Assembly: GCA_963732795.1 (NCBI GenBank)
Contig: CAVTAV010000005.1
Span: 72,777-136,776 of the forward strand
DNA from: CAVTAV01 sp963732795
Lineage (GTDB): Bacteria; Pseudomonadota; Alphaproteobacteria; CAVTAV01
Direction of reading: 5' to 3'
DNA: 64,000 nt
How positions within the stretch are numbered: the stretch's first letter is position 1; each line of letters begins with the position of its first letter. Both the position numbers and the translations under genes were made by a program. The notes below the pieces were generated by a model. The model saw only the letters and a program-made list of their open reading frames with translations. It was not told the DNA's origin and searched no databases. Of this stretch, positions 37,167 to 46,147 are shown in pieces.

Positions 37167-37203
37167 TGACGCCTGAGCCGCTTCCGTCTGAAGGGAAAAC
37201 AGG

Positions 37204-37935
37204 TCAGGGCTTCCAGCCCTCGAAGATCATGCCGTCGGCGAATTCTTCGGCCTTCTTGCTGTCTTCGGGGTGCTTCACGGTCCAGGTGAGGACCGGCATG
37301 CCCGATTTGCGGAGGGCCTGCGTCTCCGGCGTCGGGATCAGGCGGAAGTCATAGGCGACGAAGGCGGCGCCGCAGCGTTTGGCGTTGTAGGCCAAAGGTA
37401 GCCATTCGACGCTGAACGGCAGGTCGCGCCCCCCATAGCGCCAGCGCGTCGCGACGAGGCCGCGTGTCGCCGCCGAGGCCTCCTTATTGAACCAGACCAT
37501 GGAGTGGATATTGAACGACATGATCGCGACCGGGCCCGAATAGGCCGCCACGGCCCGCGCCACCGCCGCTTCGAGCCGGCCGGGCCGAAGCTTGCGGGTC
37601 TTCACCTCGATCAGGATCGGCGTGCGCCCCGCGACGGTCTTCAAAACCTCGTCGAGCAATTCGATGTGCTGCTCGGAGCCTTTGAGCGGGATCATCCGGA
37701 GGTCGGAAAGCGTACGGGCCGCCACCGCGCCGCTCACGGGGGTCAACCGGTCGAGCTTGTAGTCGTGGAACACGACGGCCTCGCCGTCTCTCGTCTCCTG
37801 GACGTCGAGCTCGATGCCGTAGCCGCTCTCGATCGCGGCCTCGAAGCCGGCAATGCTGTTTTCGGGAATGCCGAGGCGCGGGTCATGAAGCCCGCGATGG
37901 GCATAAGGGCGTTCGGTAAGCCAGGGTGGCGCCAT
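37204..37935 (-). CDS. Glycerophosphodiester phosphodiesterase family protein
   Basis: A 243-residue TIM-barrel GDPD. Signature elements: PYAHRGLHDPRLGIPENSIAGFEAAIESGYGIELDVQETRDGEAVVFHDYKLDRLTPVSG, containing the catalytic HRG, the metal-binding ENS and E-x-D, and HD residues. Later PILIEVKTRKLRPG and VAIMSFNIHSMVWF follow the fold. It has no signal peptide, so it is cytoplasmic, and hydrolyses glycerophosphodiesters to an alcohol and glycerol-3-phosphate. It starts 21 bases after the RidA-family gene on the same strand, a common alphaproteobacterial pair. Confidence 0.92.
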   Translation of the reverse strand: MAPPWLTERPYAHRGLHDPRLGIPENSIAGFEAAIESGYGIELDVQETRDGEAVVFHDYKLDRLTPVSGAVAARTLSDLRMIPLKGSEQHIELLDEVLKTVAGRTPILIEVKTRKLRPGRLEAAVARAVAAYSGPVAIMSFNIHSMVWFNKEASAATRGLVATRWRYGGRDLPFSVEWLPLAYNAKRCGAAFVAYDFRLIPTPETQALRKSGMPVLTWTVKHPEDSKKAEEFADGMIFEGWKP

Positions 37936-37956
37936 GCAGGATGGACCGGTTTGGGG

Positions 37957-38427
37957 TTATGCGCTGATCTCGAAAATCCCGTCGATTTCGACAGACACAT
38001 TCATCGGCAGATCCGCCACGCCGACAGCGCTCCGCGCGTGACGGCCGGCATCGCCGAAGACCTCGACCATCAGGTCGGACGCCCCGTTGATGACCTGGGG
38101 CTGCTGGGAAAAGACTTCGGTGCAATTCACGAAGCCGCCGAGCTTCACCACCCGCGTGACCCGGTCCAGGTCGCCGCCGCAGGCTTCCCGAAGCTGGGCG
38201 ATGAGGTTCAAGGCGCAGAGCCGCGCCGCCCTACGGCCGTCCTCGACCGAGACATCGGCGCCGATCTTGCCGTCGAACTCGATGCCGTTGAAGCCCATCG
38301 GGATCTGTCCGGAAACGAAGACGAGGCTGCCGACCACCACATAAGGCAGGTAGTTCGCCACCGGCGCCGACGGCTTAGGCAACTGAATCTTGAGATCGCG
38401 CAAACGCGCGTCGACTTTTCCGGCCAT
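37957..38427 (-). CDS. RidA family protein (YjgF/YER057c/UK114)
   Basis: A 156-residue RidA-type trimeric protein of the longer subgroup (cd02199-like). It reads VANYLPYVVVGSLVFVSGQIPMG, CALNLIAQLREACGGDLDRVTRVVKLGGFVNCTEVFSQQPQVINGASDLMVEVFGDAGRHARSAVGVADLPMNVSVEIDGIFEI. In this subgroup the catalytic Arg of true imine deaminases (here the RSAVGV region) is present, so deaminase activity on reactive enamines is possible. It is the first gene of a pair with the GDPD. Confidence 0.9.
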   Translation of the reverse strand: MAGKVDARLRDLKIQLPKPSAPVANYLPYVVVGSLVFVSGQIPMGFNGIEFDGKIGADVSVEDGRRAARLCALNLIAQLREACGGDLDRVTRVVKLGGFVNCTEVFSQQPQVINGASDLMVEVFGDAGRHARSAVGVADLPMNVSVEIDGIFEISA

Positions 38428-38566
38428 GTCGCGCTTCTCCGAACGGGTCGGCGGTTCCCCTGCGGGCGCTCCCTCGGGAACACCCGATGGACGCGACTTT
38501 AGTCATGCCGGTCGATTTGGCAAGCGGTCAGAATTGGGTTTGGGCGCCCGGCCTAAACGGTTTCTG

Positions 38567-39269
38567 TTAGGCTGCGGCACGGGCACGGTGGCGCTTGCGA
38601 CGATACATCGCCGCATCGGCGCGATGCATCAGAAGTCTCCAGATCGGAGTCGGGGCCGTAGGCCTCTATGCCGATGCTGGCGCGGACGCCGATGTCGTGC
38701 GCGCCGTGGATGATGCGGTTCGCTTCGATGGCGGCGCCCAGGCTTTCAACATGGCGTTGGCCGTCCTTGAGGGCGCAGCGCACCAGGACCAAGATGAACT
38801 CGTCGCCGCCGACTCGAGCGACCATGTCGGAGGCGCGAATATTCTCGGTCAGGAGGCTGGCGACCTCCGTCAGCACCTTGTCGCCAACGGCGTGGCCGAA
38901 GCGATCGTTGATCGGCTTGAAATCGTCGAGATCGATGAAGGCGACCACGCCCTGCTCGTCATAGCGCTTGGCCGCGGCGAGGGTGCGGTGCAGGAAATCT
39001 TCGAGGCCGCGGCGGTTCACGAGGCCAGTCAGCTCGTCGGTCATGGCGAGGGATTCGAGATAGTCGATCCGGCGCTTCTGCTCGGCGATCTGCTGCTCCG
39101 CGACGGCGACGACGCCGAGCATCTTCCGGATGAGGTCCATCCCATCGGGTGCGCCGTGGAGCGCATTTCCGTGGAGCGTGTGCATGATGTGGTGCGCGAG
39201 CTTGCCGACGATCGGATTGTCCTGCATTTCGAACGGTACCTGAGCAATGGCTGACGACATACTTCCCAT
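38567..39269 (-). CDS. Diguanylate cyclase (GGDEF domain) (one frameshift)
   Basis: A soluble protein of about 233 residues that makes cyclic di-GMP. The N-terminal ~70 residues form a helical region ending in AEQKRRIDYLESLAMTDELTGLVNRRGLEDFL, the usual start of the GGDEF fold. The active site is ARVGGDEFILVL, and RASD lies exactly five residues before GGDEF, forming a product-inhibition I-site. The C-terminus HDIGVRASIGIEAYGPDSDLET is followed, after one inserted T near 38633, by LMHRADAAMYRRKRHRARAAA and a TAA at 38567. No signal peptide or transmembrane helix is visible, and the N-terminal region resembles no named sensor. Confidence 0.92.
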
Positions 39270-39513
39270 CTTTCACTGAGCGCGAGTTCCGGCCGCCGGG
39301 GAGCGGCTCCTCCGTGCCTAGACACGCAAACGCCGTGCCATGGAAAAGCCTTGATTTACAACGATGTAATTTGAAGGCACCGGGCAAATTCTGCCGGGTG
39401 GAAGAATTGCCCCGGCGCGCGGCGGGTCTGATCGGAATAACTTTCCGGCCTTTGCTTCGCCGTGCTATGAACACATCCGACGAGCCCGAGCCGCCAAGGA
39501 GTGGAGAGATTTG

Positions 39514-40359
39514 ATGAAAGGTCGCGCCGCGTTGCTTGCCATGGCCATGCTTTTCGCCTCGTCCGCGGAAGCCATGGCGGCGGACGTGTTCGCGACGCTG
39601 CCGTCCTACCGGGCCTCGTTCAAGATGTCGCTGGTCAGTGCGCGCTCAGATTCGACGGTTCAATCGGCCGACGGCCAGATGTTCTTCGAATGGAAGCGGG
39701 TGTGCGGCGGCTACAGCTATCTGCAGAAGTCCTACACGGACTATGTCAACGCCGACGGCGACGTGTCGCGCCAGGAGCTGACCTCGGAATCCTTCGAAAG
39801 CACCGACGGCACCCAGTACACCTTCCATTTCACGGACATGATGGATGGCCGGAAGGTCGAGGAATACCAGGGCCGCGGCACGCTGTCGCCGGACGGCAAG
39901 GGCGGCACGGCGACCTACACCAAGCCGGGCGACGCCAAGGCCGACCTGCCTCCCGGCACCATCTTCCCGACGGTCTATACGGTCGACATCCTCAATGCCG
40001 CCCGGAAGGGCAAGCGCTCGGTCGGCCGCAACATCTTCGACGGCATGGGCGAGGATCCCCGCTACGACGCCATCGCCTTCATCGGCAAGAAGGGCAAGAG
40101 CCTCGACGAGACGAACGCCCTCCATGCCATGGTCGATCCCAAGGGGCTTCTGGTCGGGCAACGGTGGTGGCAGGTCAGCCTCGCCTTCTATACCAAGAAG
40201 ACGGTAGACGGCCTGCCCGACTACGAGATGACGGCACGGTTCTACGACAACGGCGTTACGACCGATCTTCTGTTCAATTACGGCGACATCGTCATGAAGG
40301 GCGATCTCGAGCGGATCGAACCCGTGGTGGACGAGACCTGCCGGTCGGCGAAGCGCTAG
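39514..40359 (+). CDS. eipB: EipB-like cell envelope integrity protein (DUF1849)
   Basis: A periplasmic beta-spiral protein of 281 residues needed for envelope integrity in Brucella. It has a signal peptide (KGRAALLAMAMLFASSAEAMA, cleavage about residue 23), then YRASFKMSLVSARSDSTVQSADGQMFFEWKRVCGGYSYLQKSYTDYVNADG, with the first of two conserved Cys, and a C-terminal GDLERIEPVVDETCRSAKR with the second; these form the family disulfide. ATG at 39514 follows AAGGAGTGGAGAG; the TTG at 39511 is too close to that site. No EipA is in the window. The 240 bases upstream hold no gene. Confidence 0.9.
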   Translation: MKGRAALLAMAMLFASSAEAMAADVFATLPSYRASFKMSLVSARSDSTVQSADGQMFFEWKRVCGGYSYLQKSYTDYVNADGDVSRQELTSESFESTDGTQYTFHFTDMMDGRKVEEYQGRGTLSPDGKGGTATYTKPGDAKADLPPGTIFPTVYTVDILNAARKGKRSVGRNIFDGMGEDPRYDAIAFIGKKGKSLDETNALHAMVDPKGLLVGQRWWQVSLAFYTKKTVDGLPDYEMTARFYDNGVTTDLLFNYGDIVMKGDLERIEPVVDETCRSAKR

Positions 40360-40441
40360 CGGCACGCGGCGGCATGCTCTAAGGTGCCGCCCCGGAGTCA
40401 CTGACGAGTTCACAGAACACACAATCAAAGAGAGGCTAGCC

Positions 40442-40912
40442 ATGGCAGGGAGCCTGAACAAAGTCATGCTGATCGGCAATCTCGGGCGCGATCCCGAGGT
40501 GCGCCATACCGCCGACAATAATCCGGTGGTGCAGCTCAATGTCGCGACCTCGGATGTCTGGAAGGACCGCCAGACCGGCGAGCGCCGCGAGCGTACGGAA
40601 TGGCACCGGGTCGTGATCTTCAACGAGAATCTCGGCCGTGTCGCCCAGGATTATCTGCGCAAGGGCTCCAAGGTCTATCTCGAAGGCCACCTCCAGACCC
40701 GCAAATGGACCGACCAGCAGGGCCAGGAGAAATACACCACCGAGGTCGTGCTGCAACGCTTCCGCGGCGAGCTCATCCTCCTCGATTCGCGCGGCGAAGG
40801 CGGGGGCGGCGGCAGCTATGGCGGCTCGTCGGGCGGCGACTACGAATCCGGCGGTGGCGGCGGCGGAGGCTCGAGCTCGTCCGAAACCCTGGACGACGAA
40901 ATTCCGTTCTAA
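40442..40912 (+). CDS. ssb: Single-stranded DNA-binding protein
   Basis: A 156-residue SSB. The OB fold occupies residues 1-110: GSLNKVMLIGNLGRDPEVRHTADNNPVVQLNVATSDVWKDRQTGERRERTEWHRVVIFNENLGRVAQDYLRKGSKVYLEGHLQTRKWTDQQGQEKYTTEVVLQRF. A Gly/Ser/Tyr-rich linker follows, and the acidic tip DDEIPF, which binds partner proteins such as RecQ and PriA, ends the protein. Start ATG 40442 follows AGAGAGGCTAGCC. Confidence 0.97.
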   Translation: MAGSLNKVMLIGNLGRDPEVRHTADNNPVVQLNVATSDVWKDRQTGERRERTEWHRVVIFNENLGRVAQDYLRKGSKVYLEGHLQTRKWTDQQGQEKYTTEVVLQRFRGELILLDSRGEGGGGGSYGGSSGGDYESGGGGGGGSSSSETLDDEIPF

Positions 40913-40947
40913 TCTCCTTTCAGGGCTGGGGGCGTAGGGAGGATGAC

Positions 40948-42435
40948 ATGCGAACATTCCTCGCGCTGTTGCTTGGCGTTGCGTTCGTCTCGACGAGCGG
41001 CTTAGCCGAAGCCTTCGACCGGACGGTCGGCATCGATGCTCAGAAATCCTTGGGCCTCACCGTCTATAACGGCGGCACCGCCATGGTGCGCGACGTGAGA
41101 TCGATCAAGCTCGACAAGGGCGAGAACCGCCTCGCCTTCGAGGAGGTCTCGGGGCAGATCCAGCCGGAAACGGCCAGCCTCAAGCCCCTCGGCAGTGCCA
41201 AGTTCACCTTGGTCGAGCAGAATTTCGATTTCGATCTCCTGACGCCCTCGAAGCTCACGGAGAAGGCGGTCGGCAGCACCGTCCAGGTGATTCGGACCAA
41301 TCCCGCGACCGGTGCCGAGACCAGCGAGGACGCGACCGTTCTGTCGGCCACCGGTGGCGTGGTTCTGAAATACAAGAACCGAATCGAGGTTCTGGGCTCG
41401 AACGGCTTCAACGGCCGGCTGGTCTTCACCAAGATTCCGGAGAACCTGCGCTCGGAGCCCACACTTTCGGTCACCCTGGATGCGGCAAAGTCCTCATCCA
41501 GTGACGTCGAGCTCGCCTATCTCACGGGCGGACTGACCTGGAGCGCGGATTACATCGCCAATCTAAATCCGGACGAGACCCGGATGGACCTTCAGGCCTG
41601 GGTGACGCTGACCAATTCCTCCGGCACGACCTACCGCAACGCCACGCTTCAGCTCGTCGCGGGCAAAGTGCATCGCGTCGCGCCGCCGCGGCCGGTCGTT
41701 GCCGAAGCGACGAGGCAGGTCAGTGGTGTCAAAATGGGCGCGGTCCCCTATCGCGAGGAGTTGGCAGAGTATCAACTCTACACCGTCACCCGCCCGACCA
41801 CGATCGCCAACCAGCAAACCAAACAGGTTGCGTTATTCGAAATGGACGGCGTGAAGGTGACGGGTCACCTCGAAGCCATGGATATCGACGCCGATTATGC
41901 CGGTGGCCGTGGCGGGGGCTACGCCCCGAGCGACAGCGAGGGGAACAAGCTTCAGGTTTCGAAATACTTGACGATCGATAACACCAAAGCCGCCGGTCTC
42001 GGTATCCCGATGCCGGAGGGCACCGTACGGGTTTATAAGAGCGATAGCAAAGGCCGGTCGCAGTTCATCGGCGAGGACAGCATCGATCATACGCCCAAGA
42101 ACGAAAAGGCCGACGTGCTGCTTGGAGACTCCTTTGATGTGACCGCGAGGAGCAAAAGGACAAGTGCCCGGACCTTCGAGAGGCATTCGGACAGGCTGGG
42201 CGACGTAACTGTCTATGAAGCGACTTATCAGGTGACCGCGAAGAATGCGAAAGCCAAACCGGAAACGCTGCGCTACGCCAATTTCTTCAGCGCGAACTGG
42301 ACAATTACGGATGAAAGTCAGCCCCATACCAAGCTGGATTGGGGTACTGCAGGCTGGACTCTGAAGCTACCCGCGGAAGGTAAGTCAAAGCTGACTTATA
42401 CGGTCCAAATAGAAGTTCCGCGGTCGCAAAAATAG
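40948..42435 (+). CDS. DUF4139 domain-containing secreted protein
   Basis: A 495-residue exported protein of unknown function with signal peptide MRTFLALLLGVAFVSTSGLAEA. The middle reads VYNGGTAMVRDVRSIKLDKGENRLAFEEVSGQIQPETASLKPL, then the DUF4139 region from about residue 190: VELAYLTGGLTWSADYIANLNPDETRMDLQAWVTLTNSSGTTYRNATLQLVAGKVHRVAPPRP, QLYTVTRPTTIANQQTKQVALFE and VRVYKSDSKGRSQFIGEDSIDHTPKNEKADVLLGDSFDVTARSKRT. Such proteins adopt beta-sandwich folds and are often predicted as envelope proteins. Start at 40948; GGGAGGATGAC lies upstream. Frame intact. Confidence 0.85.
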   Translation: MRTFLALLLGVAFVSTSGLAEAFDRTVGIDAQKSLGLTVYNGGTAMVRDVRSIKLDKGENRLAFEEVSGQIQPETASLKPLGSAKFTLVEQNFDFDLLTPSKLTEKAVGSTVQVIRTNPATGAETSEDATVLSATGGVVLKYKNRIEVLGSNGFNGRLVFTKIPENLRSEPTLSVTLDAAKSSSSDVELAYLTGGLTWSADYIANLNPDETRMDLQAWVTLTNSSGTTYRNATLQLVAGKVHRVAPPRPVVAEATRQVSGVKMGAVPYREELAEYQLYTVTRPTTIANQQTKQVALFEMDGVKVTGHLEAMDIDADYAGGRGGGYAPSDSEGNKLQVSKYLTIDNTKAAGLGIPMPEGTVRVYKSDSKGRSQFIGEDSIDHTPKNEKADVLLGDSFDVTARSKRTSARTFERHSDRLGDVTVYEATYQVTAKNAKAKPETLRYANFFSANWTITDESQPHTKLDWGTAGWTLKLPAEGKSKLTYTVQIEVPRSQK

Positions 42436-42494
42436 GCGGGTTTTTTCGCGCCGAATTTCCCAATAATTTCAAATGGTTACAAATGGCCCGGGGC

Positions 42495-42523
42495 TTGTGT
42501 CGCGGGGCCCGGGCTGCTATATT
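42495..42523 (+). promoter_or_regulatory. Predicted sigma70-type promoter of gyrA
   Basis: TTGTGT (42495-42500) and TATATT (42518-42523) are 17 bases apart in the 247-base gap before gyrA. Between them lies the palindrome-like GCGGGGCCCGGGC. It is about 160 bases upstream of the gyrA start, leaving a long leader in which I see no riboswitch. Confidence 0.5.
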
Positions 42524-42682
42524 GTGACGAACGCTTGAAGCCCATATCTAGCGGTCGCGAGTGACGAGAAAACCGACATATGGGGCTTCCGGGCGTCGCC
42601 TTGGCTTCGGCACACCGACGCGCCCATTTTCAGGCGTCGGAAGCCGGCAATACCATCCCGAAAAGTATCTCAGGACGCCCCC

Positions 42683-45403
42683 TTGACCGACGTCACCTCG
42701 ACCCCGCCCGAACCGCCGCGCTACGACATCAAGACCGTCTCCATCGAAGAGGAGATGAAGACGTCTTATCTCGATTACGCCATGAGCGTGATCGTGGCGC
42801 GCGCGCTGCCCGACGTGCGCGACGGCTTGAAGCCCGTCCATCGCCGCATCCTCTATGCCATGCAGGAAAGCGGCTATACGAGCGACAAGCCCTATAAGAA
42901 ATCCGCCCGCATCGTCGGCGACGTCATGGGTAAGTACCACCCGCACGGCGACCAGGCGATCTATGACGCCATGGTGCGCATGACGCAGGAATTCTCCATG
43001 CGCCTGCCGCTCCTGGACGGCCAGGGCAATTTCGGCTCGATGGACGGTGATAAGCCCGCCGCCATGCGATACACCGAAATCCGCATGGGCCCGCCCGCCG
43101 AGGCGATGCTCGATGACATCGACAAGGACACGGTCGATTTCATCGCCAATTACGACGAATCGACCTGGGAGCCCACCGTCCTGCCCGCGCGGTTCCCGAA
43201 CCTGCTCGTCAACGGCGCGGGCGGCATCGCGGTCGGCATGGCGACCAATATCCCGCCGCACAATCTGGGCGAGGTGATCGACGCCTGCTGCGCCTATATC
43301 GACGATCCGGCGGTCTCGATCGCGGATCTGATGGAGATGGTGCCGGGGCCGGACTTCCCGACCGGCGGCATCATCCTCGGCACCGCCGGCTGCCGCGCGG
43401 CGCTTCATACCGGGCGCGGCTCGGTGGTCATGCGTGGCAAGGTGCATTTCGAGGAAATCCGCAAGGACCGCATGGCGATCATCGTCACCGAGGTGCCGTA
43501 CCAGGTGAACAAGGCCTCGATGGTGGAGCGGATCGCCGAGGCGGTGCGCGACAAGCGGATCGAAGGCATTGCGGATCTGCGTGACGAATCCGACCGCGAC
43601 GGCGTGCGTGTTGTGATCGAATTGAAGCGAGATGCGGTCGAGGACGTCGTGTTGAACCAGCTCTACCGGTTCTCGCCGCTGCAATCGACCTTCGGCGTGA
43701 ACATGCTGGCCCTGAATGGCGGGCGGCCCGAGCTCCTCGACATCAAGCGGCTCATCCATTGCTTCGTCGAGTTCCGCGAGGAGGTGATCGCGCGGCGCAC
43801 CCGGCATCTTCTCGGCAAGGCCCGCGACCGTGCCCATATCCTGATCGGCCTCGTGATCGCCGTCGCCAATATCGACGAGGTCATCAAGCTGATCCGCGCC
43901 GCGCCCGAGCCCGCCGTCGCGCGCCAGCAATTGATGGAGCGCAACTGGCCGGCCAGCGATGTTGACGCGCTGATCAAGCTCGTCAACGAGCCCGGCAACG
44001 AGGTCGTCGACGGCCATTACCGGATGACCGAAGCCCAGGCCCGCGCGATCCTGGATTTGCGCCTGAACCGTCTGACCGCGCTCGGCCGCGACGAGATCGG
44101 CAACGAGCTCGAAGGCCTCGCGAAGGACATCCAGGAATATCTCGAAATCCTGGCAAGCCGGGAGAAACTCTACGGCATTCTCCGCGCCGAGCTTGTGGAG
44201 ATGAAGGAAAAGTTCGCCAATCCGCGGCGCACCGAGATCTCGCCGAACGAGCTCGAATACGAGGACGAGGATCTCATCCAGCGCGAGGACATGGTCGTCA
44301 CGGTCAGCCATGCCGGTTATATCAAACGCGTGCCGCTCTCGACCTATCGGGCGCAGAAGCGCGGCGGCAAGGGCCGCTCCGCCATGGCGACCCGGGAGGA
44401 GGATTTCGTCAGCCGGATCTTCGTCGCCAACACGCACCAGCCCATGCTGTTCTTCGCGACGGGCGGCAAGGTCTATGAAATGAAGGTCTGGAAGCTGCCG
44501 GCCGGCACGCCGCAGTCCAAGGGCCGGGCCATGATCAACATGCTGCCGCTCGAACAGGGCGAATCGATCGCGACCGTCATGCCGCTACCCGAAGACGAAT
44601 CGACCTGGGAAGCGCTCGACGTCATGTTCGCGACCGCCAAGGGCAATGTGAGACGGAACAAACTTTCCGATTTCACCAACATCATGGCGAACGGCAAGAT
44701 CGCGATGCGGCTCGACGAAGACGATCGGCTGATCGGTGTCGCGTCCTGCTCGGAGAATGACGACGTGCTGCTCGCCGCGAGCGACGGCAAGGCGATCCGG
44801 TTCCCCGTGACCGATGTCCGCGTGTTCAAGGGCCGCACCTCGGACGGCGTGCGCGGCATGAAGCTGGCGAAAGGCGACCGCGTCATCTCCATGTCGATCC
44901 TCAAGCATTACGAGATCGACGTCGAGGAACGAAACGCCTATCTCAAATACGCCGCCGCCCAGCGCCGCGCCGAGGGCGACGAGGAGACCGACGAGGAAAC
45001 CGCCTCGGCGGGCGACATCGATCCGGCGCGCGCCGCGGAATGGGCGGCAGCCGAGGAATTCATCCTCACCGTCACCGAAAACGGCTACGGCAAGCGGACC
45101 TCGGCGTACGAATACCGAATCGCCGGGCGCGGCGGCCAAGGCATCATCAATATCGAAACGTCCAAGCGGAACGGCAGCGTCGTCGCAGCGTTCCCCGTCG
45201 CGAACGACGATGAGGTGATGATGGTGACCAATGCCGGTCAGACCATCCGCATCCCCGTCCACGACATCCGAATCGCCGGCCGCAACACCCAGGGCGTCAT
45301 CCTGTTCAGGGTCGACGAGGAGGAAAAGGTCGTCTCCGTCGCTTGGTTGAGCGATTTGGAAAATGGCGAGAATGGGGAAGAATCGGAGGCGGAAGAAGAG
45401 TAG
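42683..45403 (+). CDS. gyrA: DNA gyrase subunit A
   Basis: GyrA breaks and rejoins DNA in the A2B2 gyrase. Intact, 906 residues, starting TTG 42683 (MTDVTSTPPEPPRYDIKTVSIEEEMKTSYLDYAMSVIVARALPD). The catalytic Tyr is in AAMRYTEIRM. The GyrA box in the C-terminal domain is QKRGGKG (near residue 560). The quinolone-resistance region reads YHPHGDQAIYDAMVRM: the position of E. coli Ser83 is Gln and Asp87 is kept, so a natural reduction in quinolone sensitivity is possible. An acidic insert EGDEETDEETASAGD lies before the last blades, and the C-terminus is acidic (ESEAEEE). There are no frame errors in 2.7 kb. Confidence 0.97.
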   Translation: MTDVTSTPPEPPRYDIKTVSIEEEMKTSYLDYAMSVIVARALPDVRDGLKPVHRRILYAMQESGYTSDKPYKKSARIVGDVMGKYHPHGDQAIYDAMVRMTQEFSMRLPLLDGQGNFGSMDGDKPAAMRYTEIRMGPPAEAMLDDIDKDTVDFIANYDESTWEPTVLPARFPNLLVNGAGGIAVGMATNIPPHNLGEVIDACCAYIDDPAVSIADLMEMVPGPDFPTGGIILGTAGCRAALHTGRGSVVMRGKVHFEEIRKDRMAIIVTEVPYQVNKASMVERIAEAVRDKRIEGIADLRDESDRDGVRVVIELKRDAVEDVVLNQLYRFSPLQSTFGVNMLALNGGRPELLDIKRLIHCFVEFREEVIARRTRHLLGKARDRAHILIGLVIAVANIDEVIKLIRAAPEPAVARQQLMERNWPASDVDALIKLVNEPGNEVVDGHYRMTEAQARAILDLRLNRLTALGRDEIGNELEGLAKDIQEYLEILASREKLYGILRAELVEMKEKFANPRRTEISPNELEYEDEDLIQREDMVVTVSHAGYIKRVPLSTYRAQKRGGKGRSAMATREEDFVSRIFVANTHQPMLFFATGGKVYEMKVWKLPAGTPQSKGRAMINMLPLEQGESIATVMPLPEDESTWEALDVMFATAKGNVRRNKLSDFTNIMANGKIAMRLDEDDRLIGVASCSENDDVLLAASDGKAIRFPVTDVRVFKGRTSDGVRGMKLAKGDRVISMSILKHYEIDVEERNAYLKYAAAQRRAEGDEETDEETASAGDIDPARAAEWAAAEEFILTVTENGYGKRTSAYEYRIAGRGGQGIINIETSKRNGSVVAAFPVANDDEVMMVTNAGQTIRIPVHDIRIAGRNTQGVILFRVDEEEKVVSVAWLSDLENGENGEESEAEEE

Positions 45404-45418
45404 GGCTGGCTGCGACAT

Positions 45419-45451
45419 CCGTCGTCAGCCCCGCGAAAGCGGGAATGACGT
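45419..45451. repeat. Short intergenic hairpin, CCCGCGAAAGCGGGAATGACG
   Basis: CCCCGCGAAAGCGGGAATG after GTCGTCAG forms a compact hairpin just after the gyrA stop, related to the element at 23350-23436. It may help end gyrA transcription. Confidence 0.55.
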
Positions 45452-45547
45452 CTTAGGGTGGGCGGCATAAACGTTCGTACAGCCTACTGACACGACCCTT
45501 CACTCCCGCTAGGCTGGCGGGCGGAAATTAGGAATGGGAGGTTGCCT

Positions 45548-46064
45548 TTGGGCAAGGCTCGCGTCGGATTGAGCCCCGGCACATTCGATCCGATCACTCT
45601 CGGCCATTTGGATATCCTGCGGCGGGCGACCAAGCTCGTCGACCGGTTGGTCGTGGGCGTCGCGATCAATCCGGGCAAGGATCCGCTGTTCACGCTCGAC
45701 GAGCGGGTCGAGATGGTGCGTCACGCGACCACGCCGATCGCCAAGGAATTCGGCATGGAAATCGACGTCCGGCCGTTCGACAAGCTGCTGATCCATTTCG
45801 CAGAAGAAGTCGGCGCCGAGATCATCATCCGGGGCCTTCGCGCTGTCGCCGATTTCGAGTTCGAATTCCAGATGGTCGGCATGAACCGCACGCTGAACCC
45901 GAATATCGAGATTGCCTTTCTGATGGCCGACGCCAAATATCAAGCCATCGCCTCGCGTCTGGTGAAGGAAATCGCGACGTCTGGGCGGCGATATCGGGGC
46001 GTTCGTGACCCCCGAAGTCGCGAAATGGGTCATGAAGAAGCTGGCCGAGAAGAACGGCTCCTGA
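45548..46064 (+). CDS. coaD: Phosphopantetheine adenylyltransferase (one frameshift)
   Basis: CoaD transfers AMP to 4'-phosphopantetheine in CoA synthesis. About 171 residues. The N-terminus GLSPGTFDPITLGHLDILRRATKLVDRLVVGVAINPGKDPLFTLDERVEMV contains the TxGH nucleotide motif; IIRGLRAVADFEFEFQMVGMNRTLNPNIEIAFLMADAKYQAIASRLVKEIA is the core. One inserted base near 45980 breaks the frame just before GGDIGAFVTPEVAKWVMKKL. The start TTG 45548 is preferred to TTG 45542 because GGGAG lies at proper distance. It is followed by two cyclophilins and queA-tgt in the usual order. Confidence 0.95.
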
Positions 46065-46147
46065 CGCGCGAACCGGTTTGACAGCTTCGCCGCAACCCGA
46101 TACCAGAACCACCGGCCGAACGGCATTTCAACAATAGGACGACCAAG

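Noticed and set aside
42436..42682. A riboswitch or structured leader before gyrA
   Set aside because: The stretch has a likely promoter but no recognisable conserved aptamer core.
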